In this document: piece by piece, positions 35,782 through 44,538 of the stretch
Numbering within the stretch: position 1 is the first letter of the stretch
How the letters are laid out: each line of letters begins with the position of its first letter
Assembly (NCBI RefSeq): GCF_004339465.1
Contig: NZ_SMFY01000002.1
Coordinates: 1,240,001 to 1,304,000 of the forward strand
Direction: 5' to 3'
Origin: Ancylobacter aquaticus
GTDB taxonomy: Bacteria; Pseudomonadota; Alphaproteobacteria; Rhizobiales; Xanthobacteraceae
DNA: 64,000 bases
Program-made: the position numbers and the translations under genes
The notes under the pieces: generated by a model
Database searches by the model: none
What the model saw: only the letters and a program-made list of their open reading frames with translations
Told to the model about the DNA's origin: nothing

Positions 35782-38637
35782 TCAGGCCTCCCTCGGCTGG
35801 GGGTGCAGGGGCGCCGCATCGAGCGGCAGATCCATCGGCTGTTCCGGCGTGGGCAGCGGGTCGACGCTCTGGCCGACGCGCGAGAGCTGCGCCAGCGACA
35901 GCACCATCACGCCGACCACGGTGAGGAAGACGCCGAGGTCGAACAGCAGGGCCGAAGCCAGCTCGAACGTGCCGACCACCGGCAGGGTGAAATAGCCGAA
36001 GGTGCTGGTGAGGAAGGGCTTGCCGAACGCCCAGGCGGCAATGCCGGTGAGCCCGGCAATGCCGACGCCGGCGCCGATCATCGCCTGCGAATCGATGCGC
36101 TTGCGGTCGGCCACCCAGCGATAGCCGGAGGCGACATATTGCAGCATCAGCGCGATGGCCACCACAAGCCCGGCGATGAAGCCGCCGCCCGGCTGATTGT
36201 GCCCGCGCAGGAAAATGAAGACCCCCACCGCCAGCGCCAGCGGCAGCAGCGCGCGCGCCGCGACCACGAGCATGGGCGGATGAACGTCGCCGGACTCCTC
36301 CTGCGGCATCAGCATACGCACCCGCTTCAGCGCCCCCGCCGGCAGTCTGGGGTCGAGCAGGGCGAAGATGGCGACCGCCGCGATGCCGAGAACGATGATC
36401 TCGGCAAAGGTGTCGTAGCCGCGGAAGTCGACCAGGATGACGTTGACGACGTTGGTCCCTCCCCCGCCGGGCTTCGACTGCGCCAGGAAATAGTCGGCGA
36501 TCGAGGCGCCATCGCGCGTCATCACCGCATAGGCGAGCAGCCCTATGCCCAGCCCGCCGACACCGGCAATCGCGCCGTCGCGCCACCGCGCCGGCAGGCT
36601 GAACTCGTTGGGGCTGGTCTTGGGCAACAGGTTAAGCGCCAGCAGCATCAGGATGGTGGTGACGACATCGACCGACACCTGCGTCAGCGCCAGATCCGGC
36701 GCCGAGAACTGCACGAAGCCGAGCGCCACGATCAGCCCCACCACGCTGGTCAGGATCAGCGCCAGCAGCCGGTCGCGGTGCCGCATCACGGTGGCGAGGC
36801 ACGCCACGACAAGCGCCAGCCAGGCGATGAGCGCGGGGAGCGTGACCGGGATCATCGCCCGGGTGCCCGCCTCGTGCGACGCGGTCGCCATGGCATAGAC
36901 GCCGGTGGCGACCAGCACGGCAAGGATCACCCTGAAATAGAAGGCGAGCGAGCCGTCATGAGACCACGCGGTCGCGCGGCGGGCGGCGAGCACCACCGCG
37001 CTGGAGCCCGCCTCGAACAGCGCCTTCGCCTCCGGGCGCGGGAAGCGCCGCCGCAGCGCATCCATGCGCTCCTGCGTCAGGAACAGCATAGCGCCGCCGG
37101 CGAAGGCGACGGCGCTCATGATCAGCGCCGGCGTCAGCCCGTGCCAGAGCGCCAGATAATAATCGGGCAGCGGCCCGCCGATCACCGCCCCGGCGGTCAG
37201 CGCCACAAGCCCGCCCGCCACCGCGCCGGGAAACAGGCCGATGGCGAGCACCGGCACGATGAGAAGCGCGACCGGCAGCCACATGCCCACCGGCGGATCG
37301 TGCGGGTGATGGGGGTAATCGTGCCGGACCGGGCCGAGAAAGGTGCGGATGGCAAAGCGCGCGGAGTAGCCAACAGAGAGCAGCGCCCCGAGGGTGGCGA
37401 GCACCGGGAACAGCCAGGCCATGCCGGCATAGGTGGTGTGGGCGGCCTCCTCCAGCATCATTTCCTTGGACAGGAAGCCGTTGAAGAACGGCACGCCCGC
37501 CATCGAGGCGGTGGCCAGCATGGCGAGTGTCGCGGTGATCGGCATCAGGCTGGCGAGCCCGCCGAGCCGCCGCACATCGCGCGTGCCGGCCTCATGGTCG
37601 ACAATGCCGGCGCTGAGGAACAGCGCCGCCTTGAAGGTCGCATGGTTGAGGATGTGGAACACCGCCGCCACCGCCGCCATCTTCGTGCCGAGGCCCAGCA
37701 GCATCGTGACGAGCCCGAGATGGCTTACCGTGGAGAAGGCCAGCAGGCTCTTCAGGTCGTCGCGGAAATTGGCGATCCACGCCCCGATCACCATCGTCGC
37801 CAGCCCGACCGGCGCCACGATGAGGAACCACGCCTCGGTGCCGGCCAGCGCAGGCCACAGCCGCGCCAGCAGGAAAATCCCCGCCTTCACCATGGTGGCA
37901 GAGTGCAGATAGGCCGACACCGGCGTCGGCGCCGCCATGGCGTGCGGCAGCCAGAAATGGAACGGGAACTGCGCGCTCTTGGTAAAGGCGCCGATAAGGA
38001 TCAGCACCAGCGCCGGCAGATAGAACGGCGAGGCCTTGATGATGTCGCCGCGTGCCAGAATCTCGGAAATCTCATAGCTGCCGGCAATGTTGCCGAGCAG
38101 CAGCAGCCCGCCGATCAGCGCGAGGCCGCCGCCGCCGGTGACGATGAGGGCCATGCGCGCCCCCTGCCGCGCATCGGCGCGATGGCGCCAGAAGCCGATC
38201 AGCAGGAAGGAGGTCAGGCTGGTGAGTTCCCAGAACACCAGCAGGAGGATGACGTTGTTGGACAACACCACGCCCAGCATCGCCCCTTGGAACAGCAGGA
38301 GGTAGGCGTAGAAACGCCCCATCGGGTCGGCGCGGTCTAGATAGAAGCGCGCGTAGACAATGACCAGCAGGCCGATGATGAGGATCATCGCCGCGAAGAA
38401 GAAGCCCAGCCCGTCCAGCATGAAGGAGAAGGACAGCTGGATCTGCGGCACCCAGGGCAAGCTGACGCTGACCACCTCTCCGGCAAAGACCGCCGGCGCC
38501 TGCGACAGCAACAGCGCGAGCGCCGCCAACGACACGAAGCCTGTCGCCCCCGCGCAGACATCGCGCCCCGAGCGGATGAGGAGCGCGGGAAGAATGGCGC
38601 CGATCAGCGGCAGAAGGGGAATGAGCCAGAGCACCAT
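35782..38637 (-). CDS. phaAB: Mrp/Pha antiporter fused subunits A and B
   Basis: A 951-residue fused subunit, first gene of the operon and diagnostic for group 2 Mrp systems. The N-terminal ~500 residues are NuoL-like, with the Glu of LLVFWELTSLTSFLLIGFW and Lys of TKSAQFPFHFWLPHAMAAP on the proton path; ~600-770 resembles NuoJ; the last ~170 residues are the MnhB domain (LRGHNQPGGGFIAGLVVAIALMLQYVASG). The start at 38637 (MVLWLIPLLPL) is preferred because the family begins with this helix; a Met twelve codons upstream is possible. Group 2 Mrp complexes exchange Na+ or K+ for H+ and confer salt and alkali tolerance; in rhizobia, Pha is a K+ system. Confidence 0.95.
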   Translation of the reverse strand: MVLWLIPLLPLIGAILPALLIRSGRDVCAGATGFVSLAALALLLSQAPAVFAGEVVSVSLPWVPQIQLSFSFMLDGLGFFFAAMILIIGLLVIVYARFYLDRADPMGRFYAYLLLFQGAMLGVVLSNNVILLLVFWELTSLTSFLLIGFWRHRADARQGARMALIVTGGGGLALIGGLLLLGNIAGSYEISEILARGDIIKASPFYLPALVLILIGAFTKSAQFPFHFWLPHAMAAPTPVSAYLHSATMVKAGIFLLARLWPALAGTEAWFLIVAPVGLATMVIGAWIANFRDDLKSLLAFSTVSHLGLVTMLLGLGTKMAAVAAVFHILNHATFKAALFLSAGIVDHEAGTRDVRRLGGLASLMPITATLAMLATASMAGVPFFNGFLSKEMMLEEAAHTTYAGMAWLFPVLATLGALLSVGYSARFAIRTFLGPVRHDYPHHPHDPPVGMWLPVALLIVPVLAIGLFPGAVAGGLVALTAGAVIGGPLPDYYLALWHGLTPALIMSAVAFAGGAMLFLTQERMDALRRRFPRPEAKALFEAGSSAVVLAARRATAWSHDGSLAFYFRVILAVLVATGVYAMATASHEAGTRAMIPVTLPALIAWLALVVACLATVMRHRDRLLALILTSVVGLIVALGFVQFSAPDLALTQVSVDVVTTILMLLALNLLPKTSPNEFSLPARWRDGAIAGVGGLGIGLLAYAVMTRDGASIADYFLAQSKPGGGGTNVVNVILVDFRGYDTFAEIIVLGIAAVAIFALLDPRLPAGALKRVRMLMPQEESGDVHPPMLVVAARALLPLALAVGVFIFLRGHNQPGGGFIAGLVVAIALMLQYVASGYRWVADRKRIDSQAMIGAGVGIAGLTGIAAWAFGKPFLTSTFGYFTLPVVGTFELASALLFDLGVFLTVVGVMVLSLAQLSRVGQSVDPLPTPEQPMDLPLDAAPLHPQPREA

Positions 38638-39162
38638 CAGAACATCATCCCGCCGAAAGCCATCCCGCGCCATCCGCCGACGGAGGGCCGCACCGTCTCA
38701 TGCGCGCCGGGCCGATGCTGCACCGGGGCGCCACGCGCGCCGGATGGCCCGCCGTCCTGCCACCCGTCGCGAAGCGCCGTACGCCGCCGCCGGCCACGTG
38801 CCTGGCGATGATGGCTTGAGCGCCGCCCTGCCAATCCCTTGAAATCGCAGTCATTCCGAGACAATCGTGACAATCCTGTTCCGCCGTAGTTTCGATAAGA
38901 CTAGAGGCTCGTCAATACGGGCAGGGCAAAGTTCAGGCAAAACGCAATAGGCCCAGCGCTCGCGCGGACGTGGCGCGACGATCTAATAAAGTGAGAAGAC
39001 GGAAAATGGATGTCAGATGATCTCATGCACGGCAGCTCCTGCGTGGCGGCCCGACCGACGCAAAACCTGCCTCTACTGTGACGAGAAGAGACACCCTGCG
39101 GCTTTTCTAATGGATCGGGCGGCTCTTGTCACGCCGTTTGAGGCATGCCAGCGGCGTTCCCC
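38638..39162. other. intergenic region upstream of the Mrp operon
   Basis: This 590-base gap to the Nramp-like gene contains no convincing gene. It must hold the Mrp operon promoter (minus strand); the less GC-rich stretch 38850-39030 is the likely place, but I cannot fix -35/-10 boxes. It also contains repeat copy 1 (39024-39096) and, at its right end, the terminator of the Nramp-like gene. Confidence 0.5.
39024..39096 (+). repeat. dispersed repeat, copy 1
   Basis: A ~73-base segment resembling 41035-41110: both read CAT.., CTCC.GCG.GGCGGCCCGACC, then GCAAAA and CCTG.CTC, and end GACACCC. The core of 16 bases around GGCGGCCCGACC differs at one position. Copies 1 and 2 are in the same orientation and flank the Nramp-like gene. 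Confidence 0.55.
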
Positions 39163-39192
39163 AAAAAAGACCCCGCCTTCGGGAAGGCGGGG
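39163..39192 (-). terminator. intrinsic terminator of the Nramp-like gene
   Basis: Minus-strand reading gives a nine-base GC stem (CCCCGCCTT / AAGGCGGGG) with a CCCG loop followed by a T-rich run (CTTTTTT). It begins 36 bases beyond the stop codon. Confidence 0.88.
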
Positions 39193-39227
39193 CAGTTTCG
39201 AGTGTCTCAGGCCCTAGGGAGAGGAAT

Positions 39228-40619
39228 TCAGAGCCACCCGATCCAAATGACGTAGGCGCTGATCAACGCCAGCCCGACCGTGCCCACCCATGCCCAGGCG
39301 AACATGAACTTCGAGGGCATGAACTCCATTTCCTCAGGCGTCTTGAAGTTGCGCTTCACCGACTGGATGCTCAGCCAGAACAGCACCGGCGAGAACAGCA
39401 GCGCGACGAAGGAGGCGATCTGCACGACGAAGATCGGGTTGGGAAGGCCGTACACGATGCCGATGCCGGCAGCGGTCAGGAAGACCTGGAAGCCGCGATA
39501 GATGAGCTTGCGACGCTCCGGCGTATCGAGCGAGGCGCGCAGGCGCACCGCCGATTCCTCGACCAGCCGCGCCTGACCGTCGTAATAGGTGAAGACGGTC
39601 GAAAACAGCGCGGCGACACCGCCAGCGATGATGACCGGGAAAATCCACGCGCCGAAGGTATCGGTGTAGATGCGGGCGATGGTCAGGCCCATTTCGCGGC
39701 TCGACGGCACCAGCCCGATGGGGTGGAGCACGGCGGCGCCGACGATCAGGAAGATCATGCCGGTAAGACCGGAAATGATGTAGCTGATGTTCATGTCGCG
39801 CTTGAACAGTGTGAAGTAGTTGCGCATGTAGTTCGGTGCGAGTTCGACCTCGTAGCCCTGCCGGCGAAGATCACGCACCTTCACCATGCCGGACTTCTTG
39901 TCGACCGCCCAGTTCGACTGCATCGGCGCCACTTCGAGCGTCGTCGGGAAATAGCCCCACATGGCGCCGAACAGCAGCGCCGCGCCAATCGGCGGCAGGG
40001 TCGGCAGCAGGCGCGACATGTACTCGCCCGGCGACGGCGCCTGCAGGAAGAAGGCGATGAAGCACGAGAGGGCGAACACGATGATGAGCGCCTTCACCAC
40101 CGCTTCCACGGCGGCATATTTGCCGAGCCAGAGAATGCCGACAGTCACGAGAAGGATGACGACCGACCAGAGCTCAAGCGACAGGAAGGGAAAGGCAGCC
40201 CAGATCATGGCGGCGCAGCCCAACGTGCGACCGGCGATGCCGAACGTGTTGGCCACGCCCTGGAACATCAGATACCAGAGCGGCCAGTTGCCCTTGCCGT
40301 GGCCGATGCGGTGATAGGCATCCATGATGGATTCGCCCTTCACCAGCGTATAGCGGTGGGCGAATTCGAAGGCGCAGTATTTCAGGATATAGGCGAAGGG
40401 AATGACCCAGAGCAGGGCGTAGCCATATTGGGCGCCTGCCGTGGGAGCATGCATGATGTGGCTGGCGCCGATGCCGGTCATGGCGGCAGCAACGCCAGGG
40501 CCCATGTGCCGCCATGTGCTGGCCGCGCCAAGGCCCGGCGCCTCAAGGCGAATGGTCTTTTTTTCCGGGTGCAGCTTGGCTCCCGCCTCAGCGTTTTCCG
40601 CGTCGGTGACGATATTCAT
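39228..40619 (-). CDS. Nramp-fold transporter lacking canonical metal-binding motifs
   Basis: A 463-residue, ~11-helix protein that aligns with Nramp (SLC11) transporters: GPGVAAAMTGIG then AGAQYGYALLWVIPFAYILK match helices 1-2, and the later helices keep the Nramp pattern. But the helix-1 motif DPGN is GASH here, and the helix-6 A-x-x-MPH site reads GYFPTTLE, so the Asp, Asn and Met metal ligands are absent. It is probably a transporter of another substrate or ion, as in the Nramp-related branch. The start has GGAGAGG eight bases upstream; the gene is monocistronic, ends at a strong terminator and is preceded by an AT-rich region. Confidence 0.85.
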   Translation of the reverse strand: MNIVTDAENAEAGAKLHPEKKTIRLEAPGLGAASTWRHMGPGVAAAMTGIGASHIMHAPTAGAQYGYALLWVIPFAYILKYCAFEFAHRYTLVKGESIMDAYHRIGHGKGNWPLWYLMFQGVANTFGIAGRTLGCAAMIWAAFPFLSLELWSVVILLVTVGILWLGKYAAVEAVVKALIIVFALSCFIAFFLQAPSPGEYMSRLLPTLPPIGAALLFGAMWGYFPTTLEVAPMQSNWAVDKKSGMVKVRDLRRQGYEVELAPNYMRNYFTLFKRDMNISYIISGLTGMIFLIVGAAVLHPIGLVPSSREMGLTIARIYTDTFGAWIFPVIIAGGVAALFSTVFTYYDGQARLVEESAVRLRASLDTPERRKLIYRGFQVFLTAAGIGIVYGLPNPIFVVQIASFVALLFSPVLFWLSIQSVKRNFKTPEEMEFMPSKFMFAWAWVGTVGLALISAYVIWIGWL

Positions 40620-40689
40620 GTGACGTTTCCTCTCCTCGGCTTGCCGAGCCGAACATCAGGTGTGGCAGGTCTTTTTCTCCTTGATGCCC

Positions 40690-40870
40690 GCCTCCGGAGG
40701 CGTGGCATAATTTATAACTAATCCATTGGACTGGAGGCGCGAACTATAGAATCGAACATATAACGCGATTGTGAGTTTTAATCATGTTGTATATTACACG
40801 TTCATGTTATGTTCTGATCTAATGATTTATCTTGGTGATTTTATATTTAAAATTTACTTTGATGCGGGCG
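40690..40870. promoter_or_regulatory. AT-rich promoter region upstream of the Nramp-like gene
   Basis: About 180 bases with strikingly low GC (many TTTATAT, TTAAAATTT and CATGTTAT stretches) inside a GC-rich genome. On the minus strand TATAAATTATG around 40708-40720 could be a -10 region for the Nramp-like gene; the rest could bind an H-NS-like or MucR/Ros-type xenogeneic silencer. The whole 717-base gap 40620-41336 has no convincing gene. Confidence 0.5.
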
Positions 40871-41034
40871 TCGTGTCGGATGTCAGGCGCCGGAGGCTCG
40901 CCCGGTCGCCACCCCTGACAGGCCCCGCAGGGCCGGATTTATGCCGGATCTTCCCGCCGCGCGCGTTCACACGGCGCGTCGAAACCAGAGAAAAAGGCGC
41001 AGCTGCGCCGCAGATGGGGGAAAGGGTGTCGTGG

Positions 41035-41110
41035 CATAAGCGTGGCTCCCGCGCGGCGGCCCGACCAGCGCAAAAACCTGTCTCGGTCGCCGAACGCGAC
41101 GTTGACACCC
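41035..41110 (+). repeat. dispersed repeat, copy 2
   Basis: Second copy of the element described at 39024, ~76 bases, ending GACACCC about 227 bases before the YdeP-type gene. Its position upstream of this gene could be regulatory, but copy 1 does not lie in the same place relative to a gene. Confidence 0.55.
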
Positions 41111-41336
41111 AACCAAAGGTCTAACCCATTTCCGCGACGGAAGCGACCGTTGAGGGACAGATTAATTGAGAAATAGCGTTTCGGTTCTAGCCGGCACCCG
41201 ACGAATCACGAGTTAAATCGCTGGAACGGCACAGTTTAGACGTCCCCGCCGTCACACCGATGTGTCCGTCCGTGCGCCGTGCGCCGGAACCGAAGCGGCA
41301 CCGGGCCATTAGCGTCTCACAGCCAAGGAGACCGAG

Positions 41337-43619
41337 ATGACCGAACGCGCCCGGCACGAATCCTATGAACAACCCGTAGGCGGCTGGGGGTCGGCGAAGT
41401 CTCTTCTCAAACATTCCACCGAGCAGCATGCCGTTTCCGCCTTGGCAGCTCTGGTGGCGGACCACAACAAGACGGGCGGATACATGTGCACCAGCTGCGC
41501 ATGGGCCAAGCCCGCCAAGCCTCACGCGGCAGAATTCTGCGAGAACGGCGCCAAAGCCACCTTCTGGGACGTGACCTCGAAGCGCACCACGCCCGACTTC
41601 TTCGCCCGCCACACCGTCTCCGAACTGCTGGGCTGGTCGGACTACGAGCTGGAGAAGGAAGGCCGCCTCACCCACCCCATGCGCTATGACGCCGGCACCG
41701 ACCACTATGTCGAGGTGACGTGGGAGGAGGCCTTCGCGCAGATCGGGGCCCAGTTGCAGAGCTACCCGCCGAATGAGGCGGTATTCTACGCTTCAGGGCG
41801 GGCCTCGCTGGAAACCTCCTACATGTACCAGTTGCTGGCCCGGCTGCATGGCACCAACAACCTGCCGGACAGCTCCAACATGTGCCACGAGACCACCTCG
41901 GTGGCGCTGCCGCCGAGCCTGGGAACGCCTGTCGGCACGGTGCTGCTGGAGGATTTCGAGCACACCGACTGCATCCTTTCCTTCGGGCAGAATGTCGGCA
42001 CCAATGCCCCACGACTGCTGCACCCCCTGCAGGAAGCGCGCGAGCGCGACGTGCCGATCGTCGTGTTCAATCCGCTGCGGGAGAAAGGTTGGGAGGCCTT
42101 CGTCAACCCGCAGCGGCCGGGCCAGATGCTCACCAACGAACCAACCCTCATCGCCACCCAGTATCACCAGGTGCGCGCCGGCGGCGACATCGCCGCCATG
42201 ATGGGCATGGCCAAGGCGCTGCTGGCGCTGGACGACGAGGCGCGGGCATCCGGGGGCAAGCCGGTGCTGGACCACGCCTTCATCGCCGAGCACACGGACG
42301 GCTTCCCCGCCTTCGAGGCGAAGGTGCGCGAGACGAACTGGGACGAGATCGAGCGCGAGTCGGGGCTGCCCCAGGCCGCGCTGGAAGCCGCCGCCCTCAC
42401 CTTCTCCCGCGCCCGCGCGGTCATAGCCATCTATGGCATGGGCCTGACCCAGCATCGCCTCGGCGTCGACGCCATCCAGACGCTGGTCAACCTTTTGCTG
42501 ATGGGCGGACATATCGGCAAACCTGGCGCCGGCATCTGCCCGGTGCGCGGCCATTCCAACGTGCAGGGCCAGCGCACGGTCGGCATTGCCGAGAAGGCCG
42601 AGCTGGTACCGCTGGACAAGCTGGCGGAGCAGTTCGGCTTCCAGCCGCCGCGCGAGGACGGGCTGAACACGGTGGAAGTGTGCGAGGCGGTGATTGCCGG
42701 CAAGATCCGCGCCTTCATCGGCCTCGGCGGCAATTTCGTGCGGGCGATCCCCGAGCGGGAGCTGATGGAGCAGAAATGGCGGGAGATCGACCTCTCGGTG
42801 CAGATCGCCACCAAGCTCAACCGCACCCATCTGGTCACGGCGCGGGCAACCTATCTTTTGCCGACGCTCGTTCGTTCGGAGATTGACACCCAGCACAGCG
42901 GCCCGCAGATCGTGACGATCGAGGATTCGACCACCTGCGTCCACGCCTCGCGGGGAAAATTCCAGCCGGCGGCGGAAACGCTGCTGTCGGAACCGCGCAT
43001 CGTCGCCGAGATCGCCAAGGCGACCTTGCCGCCGAACCCGCTCGTGCCGTGGGAGCGGTGGGTGGAGGACTATTCCATCGTGCGCGAGGCCATCGAGGAA
43101 ACATTTCCCGACGATTTTCACGACTTCAACGCCCGGCTCGACACGCCCGGCGGCTTCCCCCGCCCGGTCGCGGCCCGCGAGCGCCGGTGGGAAACCGAGA
43201 ACGGCAAGGCGAATTTCCAGATCCCCAAGGCATTGTCGGCGAGTTTCGACGACGGCACCGACGCCGATGTGCTGCGGCTTATCACGCTGCGCTCCAACGA
43301 CCAGTTCAACACCACGGTCTATGGCGATGCCGACCGGCTGCGCGGCATTCACGGCTCGCGGCTTATCGTGATGATGAATCGCGACGACCGAATCCGGCTC
43401 GGTCTGACCGAGGATGGCAGGGCGCGGCTGGTGACGGCGGTCGATGACGGCATCTACCGTGCCATGAGCGGCTTCCAGGTGATCGACTACGACCTGCCGC
43501 CCGGCACCTGCGCCGCCTATTTCCCCGAGTGCAACGCGCTGATCCCGCTCTGGCACTACGCGCAAGGCAGCAAAACGCCCGCCGCCAAGTCCGTGCCGAT
43601 CTGGGTCCGTCCGGACTGA
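41337..43619 (+). CDS. FdhF/YdeP-family molybdopterin oxidoreductase
   Basis: A 760-residue molybdopterin protein of the formate-dehydrogenase-like YdeP family. The N-terminus has the family's Cys cluster YMCTSCAWAKPAKPHAAEFCENGAK, seen as CTSC followed 15 residues on by FCENGAK; these three Cys plus one more could hold an FeS cluster. SSNMCHETTS supplies the Mo-ligand Cys. Then come the usual domains with IYGMGLTQH, LLMGGHIGKPGAGICPVRGHSNVQG and a C-terminal molybdopterin-binding barrel with RSNDQFNTTVYGD. Members are linked to acid resistance, formate oxidation or unknown reductions. The start has AAGGAGA. No accessory FdhD or electron-transfer subunit adjoins it. Confidence 0.92.
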   Translation: MTERARHESYEQPVGGWGSAKSLLKHSTEQHAVSALAALVADHNKTGGYMCTSCAWAKPAKPHAAEFCENGAKATFWDVTSKRTTPDFFARHTVSELLGWSDYELEKEGRLTHPMRYDAGTDHYVEVTWEEAFAQIGAQLQSYPPNEAVFYASGRASLETSYMYQLLARLHGTNNLPDSSNMCHETTSVALPPSLGTPVGTVLLEDFEHTDCILSFGQNVGTNAPRLLHPLQEARERDVPIVVFNPLREKGWEAFVNPQRPGQMLTNEPTLIATQYHQVRAGGDIAAMMGMAKALLALDDEARASGGKPVLDHAFIAEHTDGFPAFEAKVRETNWDEIERESGLPQAALEAAALTFSRARAVIAIYGMGLTQHRLGVDAIQTLVNLLLMGGHIGKPGAGICPVRGHSNVQGQRTVGIAEKAELVPLDKLAEQFGFQPPREDGLNTVEVCEAVIAGKIRAFIGLGGNFVRAIPERELMEQKWREIDLSVQIATKLNRTHLVTARATYLLPTLVRSEIDTQHSGPQIVTIEDSTTCVHASRGKFQPAAETLLSEPRIVAEIAKATLPPNPLVPWERWVEDYSIVREAIEETFPDDFHDFNARLDTPGGFPRPVAARERRWETENGKANFQIPKALSASFDDGTDADVLRLITLRSNDQFNTTVYGDADRLRGIHGSRLIVMMNRDDRIRLGLTEDGRARLVTAVDDGIYRAMSGFQVIDYDLPPGTCAAYFPECNALIPLWHYAQGSKTPAAKSVPIWVRPD

Positions 43620-43810
43620 GTGCTGCACTGCGGCAGGTGCCGGATCGCTTTTGCAGGAACCCCCTCCCTTCCGATGCGTTAGCGCCCGAGTAAGTTGCCC
43701 GCTACCTTACCCTGTCGAGAGTGTGGGCCCGGCCGACCCGGGCCGGGCAGCGCTTTCCAGGGGGAGGGGTCGGGCGGCGGGCGTCCGCCGGCGCCTCGCC
43801 CCGAAGCGTG

Positions 43811-43827
43811 AGAGGAGGCCGCGACTG
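43811..43827 (+). promoter_or_regulatory. ribosome binding site deciding a CTG start
   Basis: AGAGGAGG at 43811-43818 is followed six bases later by CTG, not ATG, at 43825-43827. This is exactly where the CtaG family protein would start. Confidence 0.65.
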
Positions 43828-44538
43828 GAACCGATCATCCCCTATTGCGGTCCGGCTCCCGAGAGCCTGCTGACAGCGTGGAACCTCGCGCCGCTCCCGC
43901 TCGCCCTGAGTGCGGCACCGCTGGTCCTCGCCGCCTTCCGCCCCGGGGTTCAGCGGGGGCCGGCCATGCTGGCGAGCGCGGCGTTGTTCCTTGCCTTCGT
44001 CTCGCCCCTGTGCGTGCTGACCGTGGGGCTGTTTGCCGCGCGCGGGCTGCATCATCTCGTGCTCGTGCTGGTCGCGGCGCCGGCGCTGGCGCTGGCCTGG
44101 CCGCATCGCCTGCCCTTCGCGCGGGTCGGTGGATTTGTCGGCCTCTCGGTGTTCCTGTGGCTGTGGCACCTGCCCGCCGCCTACACGCTCGCCTGGAACA
44201 GCCATGCCATCTACTGGACCATGCAGGCGGGCATGCTCGGCCCGGGCTGGGCGTTCTGGTCGCAGGTCTTCCACGCCGAGCGCCCCGCGGAGCGCATCGC
44301 CAGTGTCGGCATGGTGCTCGCTTTGGCCGGGCAGATGGGGCTGATCGCCGCGATCCTCACCTTTTCGCCGCGCGTCCTTTATGTCCAGCATCTCGGGGCG
44401 ACGCAGGCCTATGGGCTCGATGCGCTGGCCGACCAGCAGCTGGCGGGGCTGGTGATGTGGGTGCCGGGCATGCTCCCCCTCGCTTTCCTCGGCGCGCTCC
44501 TGCTGCGGCGCGGCTGGCGGGAGGCGAGCCTGACATGA
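43825..44538 (+). CDS. ctaG: cytochrome c oxidase assembly factor CtaG-like (caa3 type), probable CTG start
   Basis: A ~237-residue seven-helix protein of the CtaG_caa3 family (PF09678). The start EPIIPYCGPAPESLL agrees with homologues, which begin with Met immediately before this; here the codon is CTG with a perfect ribosome site. Hallmarks: GLHHLVLVLVAAP, FLWLWHLPAAYTLAWNSHAIYWTMQ and DQQLAGLVMWVPGMLPL. CtaG is required for CuB insertion in the oxidase subunit I encoded downstream. Upstream in-frame GTG at 43721 has no ribosome site. The stop overlaps the next start by four bases. Confidence 0.85.
   Translation: MEPIIPYCGPAPESLLTAWNLAPLPLALSAAPLVLAAFRPGVQRGPAMLASAALFLAFVSPLCVLTVGLFAARGLHHLVLVLVAAPALALAWPHRLPFARVGGFVGLSVFLWLWHLPAAYTLAWNSHAIYWTMQAGMLGPGWAFWSQVFHAERPAERIASVGMVLALAGQMGLIAAILTFSPRVLYVQHLGATQAYGLDALADQQLAGLVMWVPGMLPLAFLGALLLRRGWREASLT

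Noticed and set aside
35803..38340. 845-codon open frame antisense to phaAB
   Set aside because: The composition is low-complexity Arg/Gln/His and the opposite strand codes for a well-conserved antiporter subunit.
39017..39217. 66-residue frame between the Mrp operon and the Nramp-like gene
   Set aside because: It runs through the dispersed repeat and the terminator hairpin and has no ribosome site.
40771..41124. 117-residue frame over the AT-rich region before the YdeP-type gene
   Set aside because: Half hydrophobic AT-coded, half Arg-rich; no ribosome site and no homology recognised.
41337..43619. Selenocysteine in the formate dehydrogenase homologue
   Set aside because: No in-frame TGA; the Mo-ligand position is Cys (SNMCHE).
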